Shown here in pieces: positions 18,662 through 27,994 of a stretch of DNA of 64,000 nt. The first letter of the stretch is position 1. Each line of letters starts with the position of its first letter. Source of the stretch: 66-474 sp036278635 (lineage in GTDB: Bacteria > Pseudomonadota > Gammaproteobacteria > Xanthomonadales > Rhodanobacteraceae); contig DASUKQ010000103.1 of NCBI GenBank assembly GCA_036278635.1, forward strand, positions 11,396-75,395. The letters run 5' to 3'. A model generated the notes under the pieces. It had not been told where the DNA came from and searched no databases. It saw only the letters and a program-made list of their open reading frames with translations. The translations under genes and the position numbers were made by a program.

Positions 18662-19326
18662 AACTGCTGCCGCAGCCCCTCGCGGGGGTGTTCTTCGATC
18701 TCGACGGAACGCTGGTCGACTCGGCGCGCGACATGCACGACGCCCTGACCGCGCTGTGCGATGAACGCCACAAGGTGGCGCCGGCATTCGACATCGTCCG
18801 TGAAACCGTATCGCGCGGCGCGCGCGCGGTGCTGCGCTGCGCGTTCGGGGACGGCGACGAAGCCGCGGTCGATGCCGCGTTGCCGCGTTTCCTTGAACTG
18901 TATGTCGCCACCGGCATGCGCAACACCCGCCTGTTTCCCGGGGTGCCGCGATTGCTTGAAAATCTCGAGACGCGTGGCGTGCGCTGGGGCGTGGTCAGCA
19001 ACAAGGCCGGCGACCTCGTGGCGCTGGTGCTGGCGGCGCTCGCCCTTGAACGGCGGGTTGCGGCGGTCGTCGGCGGCGACACGTTGCCGCAACGCAAGCC
19101 CGACCCGGCACCGGTGCTGCACGCTTGCGCGCTGGCAGGCGTGGAACCTGCGCAGTCCGTGTTCGTGGGCGACGATCCGCGCGACATCGTGGCGGGACGC
19201 GCGGCCGGGTTGTACACGATCGCAGCCGGCTGGGGTTACCTCGACGGTGCCGATCCACGCACATGGCGTCCGGATGCCATCGCGATCGATGCGGATCAGT
19301 TGGCGGGATGGCTGGATCGCGCGTGA
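18658..19326 (+). CDS. mupP: HAD hydrolase, N-acetylmuramic acid 6-phosphate phosphatase / phosphoglycolate phosphatase family
   Basis: A 222-residue HAD-superfamily phosphatase. Motif I is FDLDGTLVDS at residues 12-21, the motif III lysine is in QRKPDP, and motif IV is VGDDPRDI. Genes directly downstream of ubiG in Pseudomonas encode MupP, which feeds peptidoglycan recycling by dephosphorylating MurNAc-6-phosphate; older annotations call them gph. The position here supports MupP, but phosphoglycolate phosphatase cannot be excluded from sequence alone. Start and stop overlap both neighbours by a few bases. Confidence 0.85.
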   Translation: MKLLPQPLAGVFFDLDGTLVDSARDMHDALTALCDERHKVAPAFDIVRETVSRGARAVLRCAFGDGDEAAVDAALPRFLELYVATGMRNTRLFPGVPRLLENLETRGVRWGVVSNKAGDLVALVLAALALERRVAAVVGGDTLPQRKPDPAPVLHACALAGVEPAQSVFVGDDPRDIVAGRAAGLYTIAAGWGYLDGADPRTWRPDAIAIDADQLAGWLDRA

Positions 19327-20171
19327 GCGACAGCGCGCTCGAGGGCTATCTGTCGACATGGCGCGATGCCGATCCGCAGCGGGCCTGTGCGTGGCGGTTC
19401 CTGCGTCGCGGCGAGCGCGTACGCTTTGGTGCACTCGCCGCGCTGGTCCAGGAGTGGTGGAAAACCCTGCATGACGTGCAGGAACCCCAGGTTGCCGCGG
19501 TCAAGCTGGCGTGGTGGCGCGAGGAATTGCAACGCGCGGCCGAAGGCGACGCGCGCCATCCGCTGACGCAAGCGCTGTTTGCCGAGGGACGGGTACGCGA
19601 AGTGCCGCTGTCGTGCTGGACCGCGGTGGTGGATGCGGCCCTGCTCGCGATCGAGGCGCCGCCGTGCGCAGACGTCGACGCGCAGCGAAGAGCCGCGGCG
19701 CCGCTGGCCGACGCGATCGCGGGCCTGGAAACGCGCGTGTGGTTCGGCGGCGGGGCAGAGCGTTCGCGTGCCGCGGCGGTCGTCGCCCTCGCCAACCTCG
19801 TTGCCGGCGCCCGTGCGCTCGCCGTCGAAGTGGGACACGGCCGCACGCCACTACCGATGAACCTGCTGGCCAGGCACGGCCTCACGGTCGAGGCGTTGGG
19901 CGTGGACGGGTCGGAGCGACGCGCGGCGTTGCGTGATTACGCCCGGACACTGCGTGGCGCACTGGGCGACGTCGCTACAATGCCGGGGCCGTTGACCCTG
20001 TTTCGCGCCATTGCCCTTCATCATGATTTGCGCAGCCTGGATCGGGCCACCCGCGCCGACGATCCCTTGCAGGCGTTGTGTGCGCCCGATTCCGGGTTCG
20101 GCAACCTGTTGCAAACGTGGCGCGAGGCCCGCATATGGCGCGGGGTGTCCCATACCAAGGCGAATTCATGA
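19323..20171 (+). CDS. Squalene/phytoene synthase-like family protein, probably non-catalytic
   Basis: A 282-residue protein with the helical SQS/PSY fold signature. KLAWWREELQ is near residue 60, and an FRAIALHHDLRSLDR segment is near the C-terminus. It resembles the NDUFAF6-like branch more than true synthases. I do not see the paired DxxxD motifs needed to bind prenyl diphosphates, so prenyl synthase activity is doubtful. GTG 19323 overlaps the mupP stop (GTGA) and its own stop overlaps folE2, so it belongs to the ubiG operon. A role tied to ubiquinone or respiratory complex assembly is only an inference from context. Confidence 0.75.
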   Translation: MSDSALEGYLSTWRDADPQRACAWRFLRRGERVRFGALAALVQEWWKTLHDVQEPQVAAVKLAWWREELQRAAEGDARHPLTQALFAEGRVREVPLSCWTAVVDAALLAIEAPPCADVDAQRRAAAPLADAIAGLETRVWFGGGAERSRAAAVVALANLVAGARALAVEVGHGRTPLPMNLLARHGLTVEALGVDGSERRAALRDYARTLRGALGDVATMPGPLTLFRAIALHHDLRSLDRATRADDPLQALCAPDSGFGNLLQTWREARIWRGVSHTKANS

Positions 20172-21091
20172 CCCTCGATTCCGACAACGCACGCCTGCCC
20201 GACGTTGCCACCGGTGCCGAGCCGGTTGCGGGCGGCGCACTGGACTGGGTGGGGATGGATGGCATCGACCTGCCGGTGCGCTGCGCGGACGGACAAGGAG
20301 GCACGCTGGTCGTCCCGGCGCGGATTTCGGTACAGGTGAACCTCGCCGACCCGGGCGCGCGTGGCATCCACATGTCGCGGTTGTACCTCGCGCTCGAGCA
20401 GTCGCTGGGCGAGCAGGCACTGACCCCGTCCGGGCTGCGCAGCCTGTTGCACGCGCTGGTCGCATCGCACGCCGGGCTTTCCGGTCGCGCGCGCCTGCGG
20501 ATCGACTACGCGCAGATGATGAAACGTCGCGCGCTGGTCAGCGACAACGCCGGCTGGCGCAGCTATCCGGTCACCGTCACGGCGCAATTGCTCGACGAAC
20601 GCTTCAGCGTGCAACTCGGTTGCGAGGTCACCTATTCCTCGACCTGCCCGGCGTCCGCCGCACTGTCGCGGCAGCTCAACCAGCAGCGTTTCGACGAGGA
20701 TTTTTCGGACATGCTGCCCTCGCAGCGCTCCGTGCGCGAGTGGCTGGGCAGCGAGCGCGGCATGGCGGCCACCCCGCATGCGCAGCGCAGCACCGCGCGG
20801 GTCACCGTGCGTCTTGCTCCGGGGTTCGACCTTCCGGTGGCCGAACTGATCGACGCGGTCGAACGTGCGCTGGCGACGCCGGTGCAAACCGCGGTCAAAC
20901 GCGAGGACGAGCAGGCCTTCGCGAGATTGAACGCCGACAACCTGATGTTTTGCGAGGATGCCGCGCGGCGTGTCCGCACGGCACTGGATGCCGACGAGCG
21001 CATCGCCGGTTACCACATCGTCGCCTCCCACCACGAAAGCCTGCATCCGCACGACGCGGTGGCGGAAGTCAGCAAGCATTTCCCGGGGTAG
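20168..21091 (+). CDS. folE2: GTP cyclohydrolase FolE2 (type IB)
   Basis: A 307-residue enzyme making 7,8-dihydroneopterin triphosphate from GTP for folate synthesis. The family features are VDWVGM-like DWVGMDGIDLPVR at the N-terminus, the metal-binding Cys160 in STCPAS, and the C-terminal ASHHESLHPHDAVAEV. FolE2 works with several metals and in many bacteria is Zur-controlled as a backup for FolE. Here it is simply the last gene of the ubiG operon, coupled by an ATGA overlap, with no separate promoter visible. The TAG stop is formed by the left end of a palindromic repeat. Confidence 0.95.
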   Translation: MTLDSDNARLPDVATGAEPVAGGALDWVGMDGIDLPVRCADGQGGTLVVPARISVQVNLADPGARGIHMSRLYLALEQSLGEQALTPSGLRSLLHALVASHAGLSGRARLRIDYAQMMKRRALVSDNAGWRSYPVTVTAQLLDERFSVQLGCEVTYSSTCPASAALSRQLNQQRFDEDFSDMLPSQRSVREWLGSERGMAATPHAQRSTARVTVRLAPGFDLPVAELIDAVERALATPVQTAVKREDEQAFARLNADNLMFCEDAARRVRTALDADERIAGYHIVASHHESLHPHDAVAEVSKHFPG

Positions 21092-21169
21092 GAGCCTGCC
21101 TGCAGGCGACCGCATCGTGGAATGCATCACCGGCGTGCCCGCGACCACCGCCTGCACGCAGGCTCCTAC
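21088..21169. repeat. GTAGGAGCCTGC palindromic element between convergent genes
   Basis: Perfect 12-bp inverted ends, GTAGGAGCCTGC (21088-21099) and GCAGGCTCCTAC (21158-21169), enclose 58 bp. TAG in the left end is the stop codon of folE2 (21089-21091). The mirrored TAG in the right end is the stop codon of the convergent dihydroorotase (21166-21168). A related sequence occurs at 16467-16510. It is probably a REP-type element that also ends transcription in both directions. Confidence 0.85.
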
Positions 21170-22503
21170 GGCCGGTCGAAAACCAGGCGCATCCCGGGCG
21201 GGGCGTCGAGCACCCTGCCGGCGCGCGCCACCAGGTTGCCATTGACGAACGTCGCGGCGAGGCTGGCGCGAAACGTGTCGCCCTCGAACGGCGACCAGCC
21301 GCATTTCGAGACGATGTCTTCGCGCCGCACGGTCTGCGGCGTACCCGGATCGACCAGTGCGAGGTCGGCGAAACAACCTTCCCGCAAATAGCCACGATCG
21401 ACGACCTTGAACAGCGCCGCAGGCGCGTGCGCGTACGCTTCCACCAGGCGTTCCAGCGAGAAGTCGCCTCGGAACACGCCCTCGAGTGCCGATTGCAGCG
21501 CGAACTGGATCAGCGGGATCCCCGAAGGGCAGCTCGTGTACGGGTTGGCCTTTTCCGATTCCAGGTGCGGCGCATGATCGGTGGCGAGGATGTCCAGTCT
21601 CCGGTCCGCCAGCGCGCGGGTCAGTTCGGCGCGATCGGATGCCGCCTTGATCGCGGGGTTGCATTTGATCCTGCCGCCGAGCGTCGCGTAATCGGCATCA
21701 CTGAAGCGCAGGAAGTGGACGCAGGTTTCGGCCGTGATCCTCTTCCCCGAAATCGGCCCGGCCTCGAACAGCGCGAGCTCGTCGGCGGTCGAGACATGCA
21801 GCACATGAAGGCGGGTGCCGTGGCGGCGCGCGGTGTCCACCGCCCACCTCGTCGACTCGAAACAGGCTTCGCGCGAACGGATGGCGGGGTGCAGCGCCAT
21901 CGGGATGTCGTCGCCGTACTCGGCTTTTGCGCGATCGAGGTTGGCGTGGATGATGCGGCTGTCCTCGGCGTGCACCAGCACCGGGACCGGTGCGTCGCGG
22001 AACACGCCTTCCAATGCCGCCGGATCGCTGACGCACAGATTTCCGGTCGATTCGCAGAGGAACACCTTCACGCCGGGAACCTTGCGCGCATCGAGCGTGC
22101 GGATCGCATCGAGATTGTCGTTGCTGGCGCCGAAGTAGAACGCGTGGTTGGCGAGCGAGGTGCGTGCGGCGATTGCGTATTTGTCTTCGAGCAGCGCGTG
22201 GGTCAGTGTCGCCGGTCGGGTGTTCGGCATTTCGAGGAAGCTGGTGACGCCGCCTACCACGGCGGCGCGCGATTCCGATGCGATGTCCGCCTTGGCCGTG
22301 TAGCCCGGTTCGCGAAAGTGCACGTGGTCATCGATCATCCCGGGCAGCAGCCACAGGCCGGAAGCGTCGAACACTTGTTCGCCCGGGCGCGCTGTCAGGT
22401 CGTTCCCGATTTGCTCGATGCGCTGGCTGCGGACGCGCAGGTCGGCGTGGAACCGCCGGCCTTCGTTGACCAGTTCGGCACTCTTGATCAGCCAGTCGGC
22501 CAT
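21166..22503 (-). CDS. pyrC: Dihydroorotase (amidohydrolase family)
   Basis: A 445-residue pyrimidine-pathway enzyme closing N-carbamoyl-L-aspartate to dihydroorotate. The HxH metal site is DDHVHFREPG near residue 60. The carboxylated Lys is probably in GVKVFLC. Metal His residues are in VLVHAEDS and VLHVSTADE, and the catalytic Asp is in ATDHAPH. The size and motifs fit the class I-like dihydroorotase group that carries all metal ligands. The next gene on the same strand, yidD, ends exactly where pyrC begins. Its TAG stop lies within the repeat at 21088-21169. Confidence 0.92.
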   Translation of the reverse strand: MADWLIKSAELVNEGRRFHADLRVRSQRIEQIGNDLTARPGEQVFDASGLWLLPGMIDDHVHFREPGYTAKADIASESRAAVVGGVTSFLEMPNTRPATLTHALLEDKYAIAARTSLANHAFYFGASNDNLDAIRTLDARKVPGVKVFLCESTGNLCVSDPAALEGVFRDAPVPVLVHAEDSRIIHANLDRAKAEYGDDIPMALHPAIRSREACFESTRWAVDTARRHGTRLHVLHVSTADELALFEAGPISGKRITAETCVHFLRFSDADYATLGGRIKCNPAIKAASDRAELTRALADRRLDILATDHAPHLESEKANPYTSCPSGIPLIQFALQSALEGVFRGDFSLERLVEAYAHAPAALFKVVDRGYLREGCFADLALVDPGTPQTVRREDIVSKCGWSPFEGDTFRASLAATFVNGNLVARAGRVLDAPPGMRLVFDRP

Positions 22504-22755
22504 TCATTCTTCTCCGTGCGGGTGGCAGCGGTGCAGGGTGAACGATTCGGGCACCGGATCGATGCCGCCTTCGCACAGCGGCTGGCAGCGCAGGATACGC
22601 CATGCGGCGAGCACGCCACCGCGCCACGGGCCGAAACGCGCAATTGCGACGCGCGCATAGCTCGAGCAACTCGGGTAGAAGCGGCAACGTGCCCCCAGCA
22701 AGGGGCTCAGGCAGCGCTTGTAGACTGCGATGAGGAACAGCAGGAGACGGGTCAA
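22504..22755 (-). CDS. yidD: Membrane protein insertion efficiency factor YidD
   Basis: An 83-residue protein with the family signature RCLSPLLGARCRFYPSCSSY and a second Cys pair in RCQPLCEGG. YidD assists YidC-dependent membrane insertion at the inner face of the membrane. The only sensible start is TTG 22755, giving TRLLLFLIAVYKR, a short amphipathic helix. No ATG is available and the ribosome site is weak. It is usually found between rnpA and yidC near the origin; here it sits directly ahead of pyrC. Confidence 0.88.
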   Translation of the reverse strand: MTRLLLFLIAVYKRCLSPLLGARCRFYPSCSSYARVAIARFGPWRGGVLAAWRILRCQPLCEGGIDPVPESFTLHRCHPHGEE

Positions 22756-22874
22756 GGCCGTGCAGCCAAAGTATGGATGGAGTCTTCCGCCCGGGTTGCC
22801 GAAATCGGTTGCCCGGTCGGACCGACTACGCTATAACACGCGGTCGCATCTCCACAACCTCGAGTGCAAGGGAC

Positions 22875-23825
22875 ATGGCAAAATCGAAGCACGGCGCCAC
22901 CCGGCGCAGTGGGAAAACAGCAAAGGCCTCGGCCAAGGCGGCCAAGGCCCGGCCCGCGAAGAAGGTGGCTGCAAAGCCGGCGCGCAAGGCTGCGTCCAGG
23001 ACCGCGCGCAAACCCGCCGCGAAAGCGGCGAAGGCGAAGAAGACCGTGAAGGGCAGGGCCGCTGCAGTGAAGAAGGCTGCCAAGGCGCCCGCAGCGAAAA
23101 AGGCGCGCAAGGCTGCAGGGAAGAAAAGTGCCGCCAAGCCGCAGGCGCAGAAGCGATCCGCCGCGCCGCGGGCTGCCAGGAAGGCCGACAAGGCCGGGAA
23201 GGCCAGCGCATCGCGCAAGACGACGGGGACCCGCGTGGCTTCCGGACAATCCGCGGCGCCGCACGGCGGCCAGCACCCGCCGCACCAGGCTGCACCGCGC
23301 AAGCGGGTGCACCAGCGGCCGGTGGGCGGCGTTGCCGCGCGCCTCAGCGTCGGCGGCGGCGACGCGCAGACCATCACCCGGGAGGATGGCCGCTACGCCT
23401 TGCCGTCCACGGTGAATATCGATTTGCCGAAAGGCTATCGCCCCGACGCGAAAGAGGAGTACATGGGTCCGAAGCAGCTGGCGTACTTCCGCCAGAAGCT
23501 GAAGGACTGGCGCGACCAGTTGGTGGAGGAATCGCGCCAGACCATGGAAAACCTGCGCGAGGAAGTTCGCGACGTGGGTGACGACGCCGAACGCGCCACG
23601 CGCGAAACCGAGAACTCGCTGGAGCTGCGCACCCGCGACCGTTACCGCAAGTTGATCTCCAAGATCGAGAAGGCCCTGCGCAAGATCGAGGAAGGGCGCT
23701 ACGGATTCTGCGAGGAAACCGACGAGGAAATCGGCCTGGAGCGCCTGGAAGCGCGTCCGATCGCAACCCTGTCGCTGGACGCCCAGGAACGCCGGGAGCA
23801 CCTGCAAAAACAGATGGGCGATTAG
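22875..23825 (+). CDS. dksA: DksA-type RNA polymerase-binding regulator with long Lys/Ala-rich N-terminus
   Basis: A 316-residue protein in two parts. Residues 1 to about 160 are histone-H1-like Lys/Ala/Pro repeats such as KPAAKAAKAKK, predicted disordered and strongly basic. Residues about 185-316 form a DksA module with a coiled coil. The tip motif DxxDxA is present (Asp233, Asp236, Ala238), followed by SLELRTRDRYRKLI. The zinc finger keeps only Cys279; the other three positions are Thr282, Ser300 and Ala303. It therefore resembles zinc-independent DksA2-type proteins. DksA binds the RNA polymerase secondary channel and works with ppGpp. ATG 22875 follows AAGGGAC. The basic tail may add nucleic-acid binding, which is an inference. 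Confidence 0.9.
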   Translation: MAKSKHGATRRSGKTAKASAKAAKARPAKKVAAKPARKAASRTARKPAAKAAKAKKTVKGRAAAVKKAAKAPAAKKARKAAGKKSAAKPQAQKRSAAPRAARKADKAGKASASRKTTGTRVASGQSAAPHGGQHPPHQAAPRKRVHQRPVGGVAARLSVGGGDAQTITREDGRYALPSTVNIDLPKGYRPDAKEEYMGPKQLAYFRQKLKDWRDQLVEESRQTMENLREEVRDVGDDAERATRETENSLELRTRDRYRKLISKIEKALRKIEEGRYGFCEETDEEIGLERLEARPIATLSLDAQERREHLQKQMGD

Positions 23826-24160
23826 GTTCGGCCTGCACGCTGGGTGAACGCGCGGGGCGAAATTGGTGCAGCCGCTTCCGCCATACCGGGATTCGGCGCA
23901 AGCCGCTGCGCGGTTTTCGCCCTGCTTGCCGTTTCCGGACTCCGCGGGCTGCGGTGATCCAGGCCTGGATCCCGCTGCACGCTGTCCGTGTTGCCTGCTC
24001 GATATTGTTGGCGCGCGCCCTGCGCGCCAATGCCTCGTGCAATCATCGCGCGGCAGGCTCCCGCAATCCCCTCTCGGCGCTTGATCCTGGCGCGTGCCGC
24101 CACCATTCTCATGACATCGCCCGCATTGCGGGCATTGCGCTATCCACCCAAGACCCGGAC
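23826..24160 (+). promoter_or_regulatory. 335-bp non-coding leader region of lon
   Basis: I see no gene here. It holds two perfect hairpins: TTGGCGCGC/GCGCGCCAA (24008-24030), which may end dksA transcription, and GCCCGC/GCGGGC (24119-24133), 27 bases before lon. A weak sigma-32-like pair, CTTGATC (24080) and CACCATTC (about 24101), would fit heat-shock control of lon, but the match is imperfect. An open frame running from 23954 into lon is probably only a high-GC extension. Confidence 0.4.
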
Positions 24161-26680
<2,520 letters not shown>

Positions 26681-26793
26681 CGGGGCGGCACCTCGTCCCC
26701 CTCCGGCACTTGCATTTCGGCGCGTGACGTGATCCCGTGGGCGGGGCGTTGCATGCCACATGTCGATGCGCTGAAATCCAAGCCCTGCCTTTA

Positions 26794-26822
26794 TTGCGCG
26801 CCCTCCGGGGCGCTGGTATAAA
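26794..26822 (+). promoter_or_regulatory. Candidate sigma-70 promoter of hupB
   Basis: TTGCGC (26794-26799) and TATAAA (26817-26822) are 17 bp apart, upstream of hupB. The spacer contains half of a GCGCCC/GGGCGC hairpin (26798-26813), which could be the lon transcript end. The leader to ATG 26967 would be about 140 nt. Confidence 0.5.
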
Positions 26823-26966
26823 GACCGGGCCGTGCGACGCACGAATCAATGTTGCGCATCGATACGGGAACTGCAACACGACCGGACTGGGCGCCTCCGT
26901 CGTTTTCCGGAACGCGTCTTTCCACCGAACATTCCGCGGGCTGCTCGAAACCCTAGAGGGAATCTC

Positions 26967-27239
26967 ATGAACAAATCTGAGTTGATCAACGCAATTGCCG
27001 ACCATGCCGACCTGTCCAAAGCCGATGCAGGGCGTGCGCTCGATGCCGTGACGGACCAGATCAAGCGTGCGCTCAAGAAGGGCGACGACGTTTCGCTGGT
27101 GGGCTTCGGTACCTTCGTCGTGCGCAAGCGCGCCGCGCGTACCGGCCGCAACCCGCGCACCGGCGCCACGATCAAGATCAAGGCGTCCAAGGTGCCGGCG
27201 TTCAAGGCAGGCAAGGCGTTGAAGGATGCGCTGAACTGA
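26967..27239 (+). CDS. hupB: HU family DNA-binding protein
   Basis: A 90-residue nucleoid protein with the complete HU fold: MNKSELINAIAD helix pair, then GFGTFVVRKRAARTGRNP and TGATIKIKAS with the DNA-binding arm. It bends DNA and compacts the nucleoid. AGAGGG lies 6 bases before ATG 26967. An upstream in-frame extension from 26832 lacks HU similarity. The position after lon matches hupB (the beta-type) of other Gammaproteobacteria. Confidence 0.97.
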   Translation: MNKSELINAIADHADLSKADAGRALDAVTDQIKRALKKGDDVSLVGFGTFVVRKRAARTGRNPRTGATIKIKASKVPAFKAGKALKDALN

Positions 27240-27287
27240 GTGAGCGTCGCGTTCGGCCGGCGCCCGCCGGTCGTGTGCGTGTTTTCG

Positions 27288-27314
27288 GCGGCCGACGCAT
27301 TTCGCGTCGGCCGC
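27288..27314 (+). terminator. Putative hupB terminator hairpin
   Basis: A perfect 11-bp stem, GCGGCCGACGC and GCGTCGGCCGC, has a 5-base loop (ATTTC) and lies 48 bp after the hupB stop. The following AGCGTTTC is only weakly T-rich, so intrinsic termination is likely but not certain. Confidence 0.6.
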
Positions 27315-27342
27315 AGCGTTTCAGGGAAATGGAATCTCCGCC

Positions 27343-27437
27343 GTAGGTTGGGCTGACGCCGGCTCCATCGGCGGAAGCCCAACGTTCTTCGTCACGGTGT
27401 TGGGCTTCGCGGATGAAGCCTGCTCAACCCAACCTAC
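27343..27437. repeat. GTAGGTTGGG palindromic element, copy D
   Basis: A 95-bp element with the same ends (GTAGGTTGGG, CCCAACCTAC) and the same interior TTGGGCTTCGCGGATGAAGC as the copies at 1896-2112. It is isolated here, 25 kb away, which shows the family is dispersed rather than a local duplication. Confidence 0.85.
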
Positions 27438-27450
27438 GCGAATTGTCGCA

Positions 27451-27842
27451 CAAGGATGTGCCGCTCGCGGAAGCCGCTTGCGGCTGACGTGGAAAACGTG
27501 GCGCAGCTTTGCTGCGGCCGTTTTCGTGAGGGGCGCGGCAGGATGCCCGGTCCCGAACTGTCGGATCCAGCGGTCTCGCAGGATTTGCGGTACATGGATG
27601 TACCGCCCGCGGAAGCCGCGTAGCGGCTGACGTGGAAAACGTGGCGCAGCTTTGCTGCGGCCGTTTTCGTGAGGGGCGCGGCAGGATGCCCGGTCCCGAA
27701 CCGACGGCTCCAGCGGTCTCGAAGGATTTGCGGTACATGGATGTACCGCCCGCGGAAGCCGCTTGCGGCTGACGTGGAAAACGTGGCGCAGCTTTGCTGC
27801 GGCCGTTTTCGTGAGGGGCGCGGCAGGATGCCCGGTCCCGAA
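27451..27842. repeat. Tandem array, 142/143-bp unit, nearly three copies
   Basis: The segment GCTGACGTGGAAAACGTGG begins at 27483, 27626 and 27768, giving periods of 143 and 142 bp. The first copy lacks part of its left end. Each unit holds AGCCGC/GCGGCT-type hairpins and a long GAAAACG...GCAGC-TTT-GCTGC...CGTTTTC hairpin (27492-27525 in the first unit). A GGTACAT-GG-ATGTACC palindrome sits at each of the two unit junctions. No protein is credible in any frame. The array ends 10 bp before tRNA-Val. Confidence 0.88.
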
Positions 27843-27852
27843 CAAGAACATG

Positions 27853-27927
27853 GGGTGCTTAGCTCAGCGGTAGAGCGTCTCCTTTACACGGAGAGGGTCG
27901 GGGGTTCGATCCCCTCAGCACCCACCA
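27853..27927 (+). tRNA. tRNA-Val (anticodon TAC)
   Basis: A 75-nt cloverleaf with acceptor stem GGGTGCT/AGCACCC, D-arm AGCTCAGCGGTAGAGC, anticodon stem and loop CTCCTTTACACGGAG with anticodon TAC, T-arm GGGGGTTCGATCCCC, and an encoded CCA end. It lies between hupB and ppiD, a common location for tRNA-Val in this order. Confidence 0.97.
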
Positions 27928-27994
27928 GTCCCGCGCCGCGCGGGCGTTTCGCTTACAATGTCCGGTTTCCCGGTCCCACGTCACGGCGGTAACC

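Noticed and set aside
27424..27738. Minus-strand repeat protein in the tandem array
   Set aside because: The open frame merely follows the 142-bp DNA repeat, with no ribosome site and no protein-like conservation between units.
27451..27842. CRISPR array
   Set aside because: Units are 142 bp, nearly identical throughout and without variable spacers; no cas genes are in the window.
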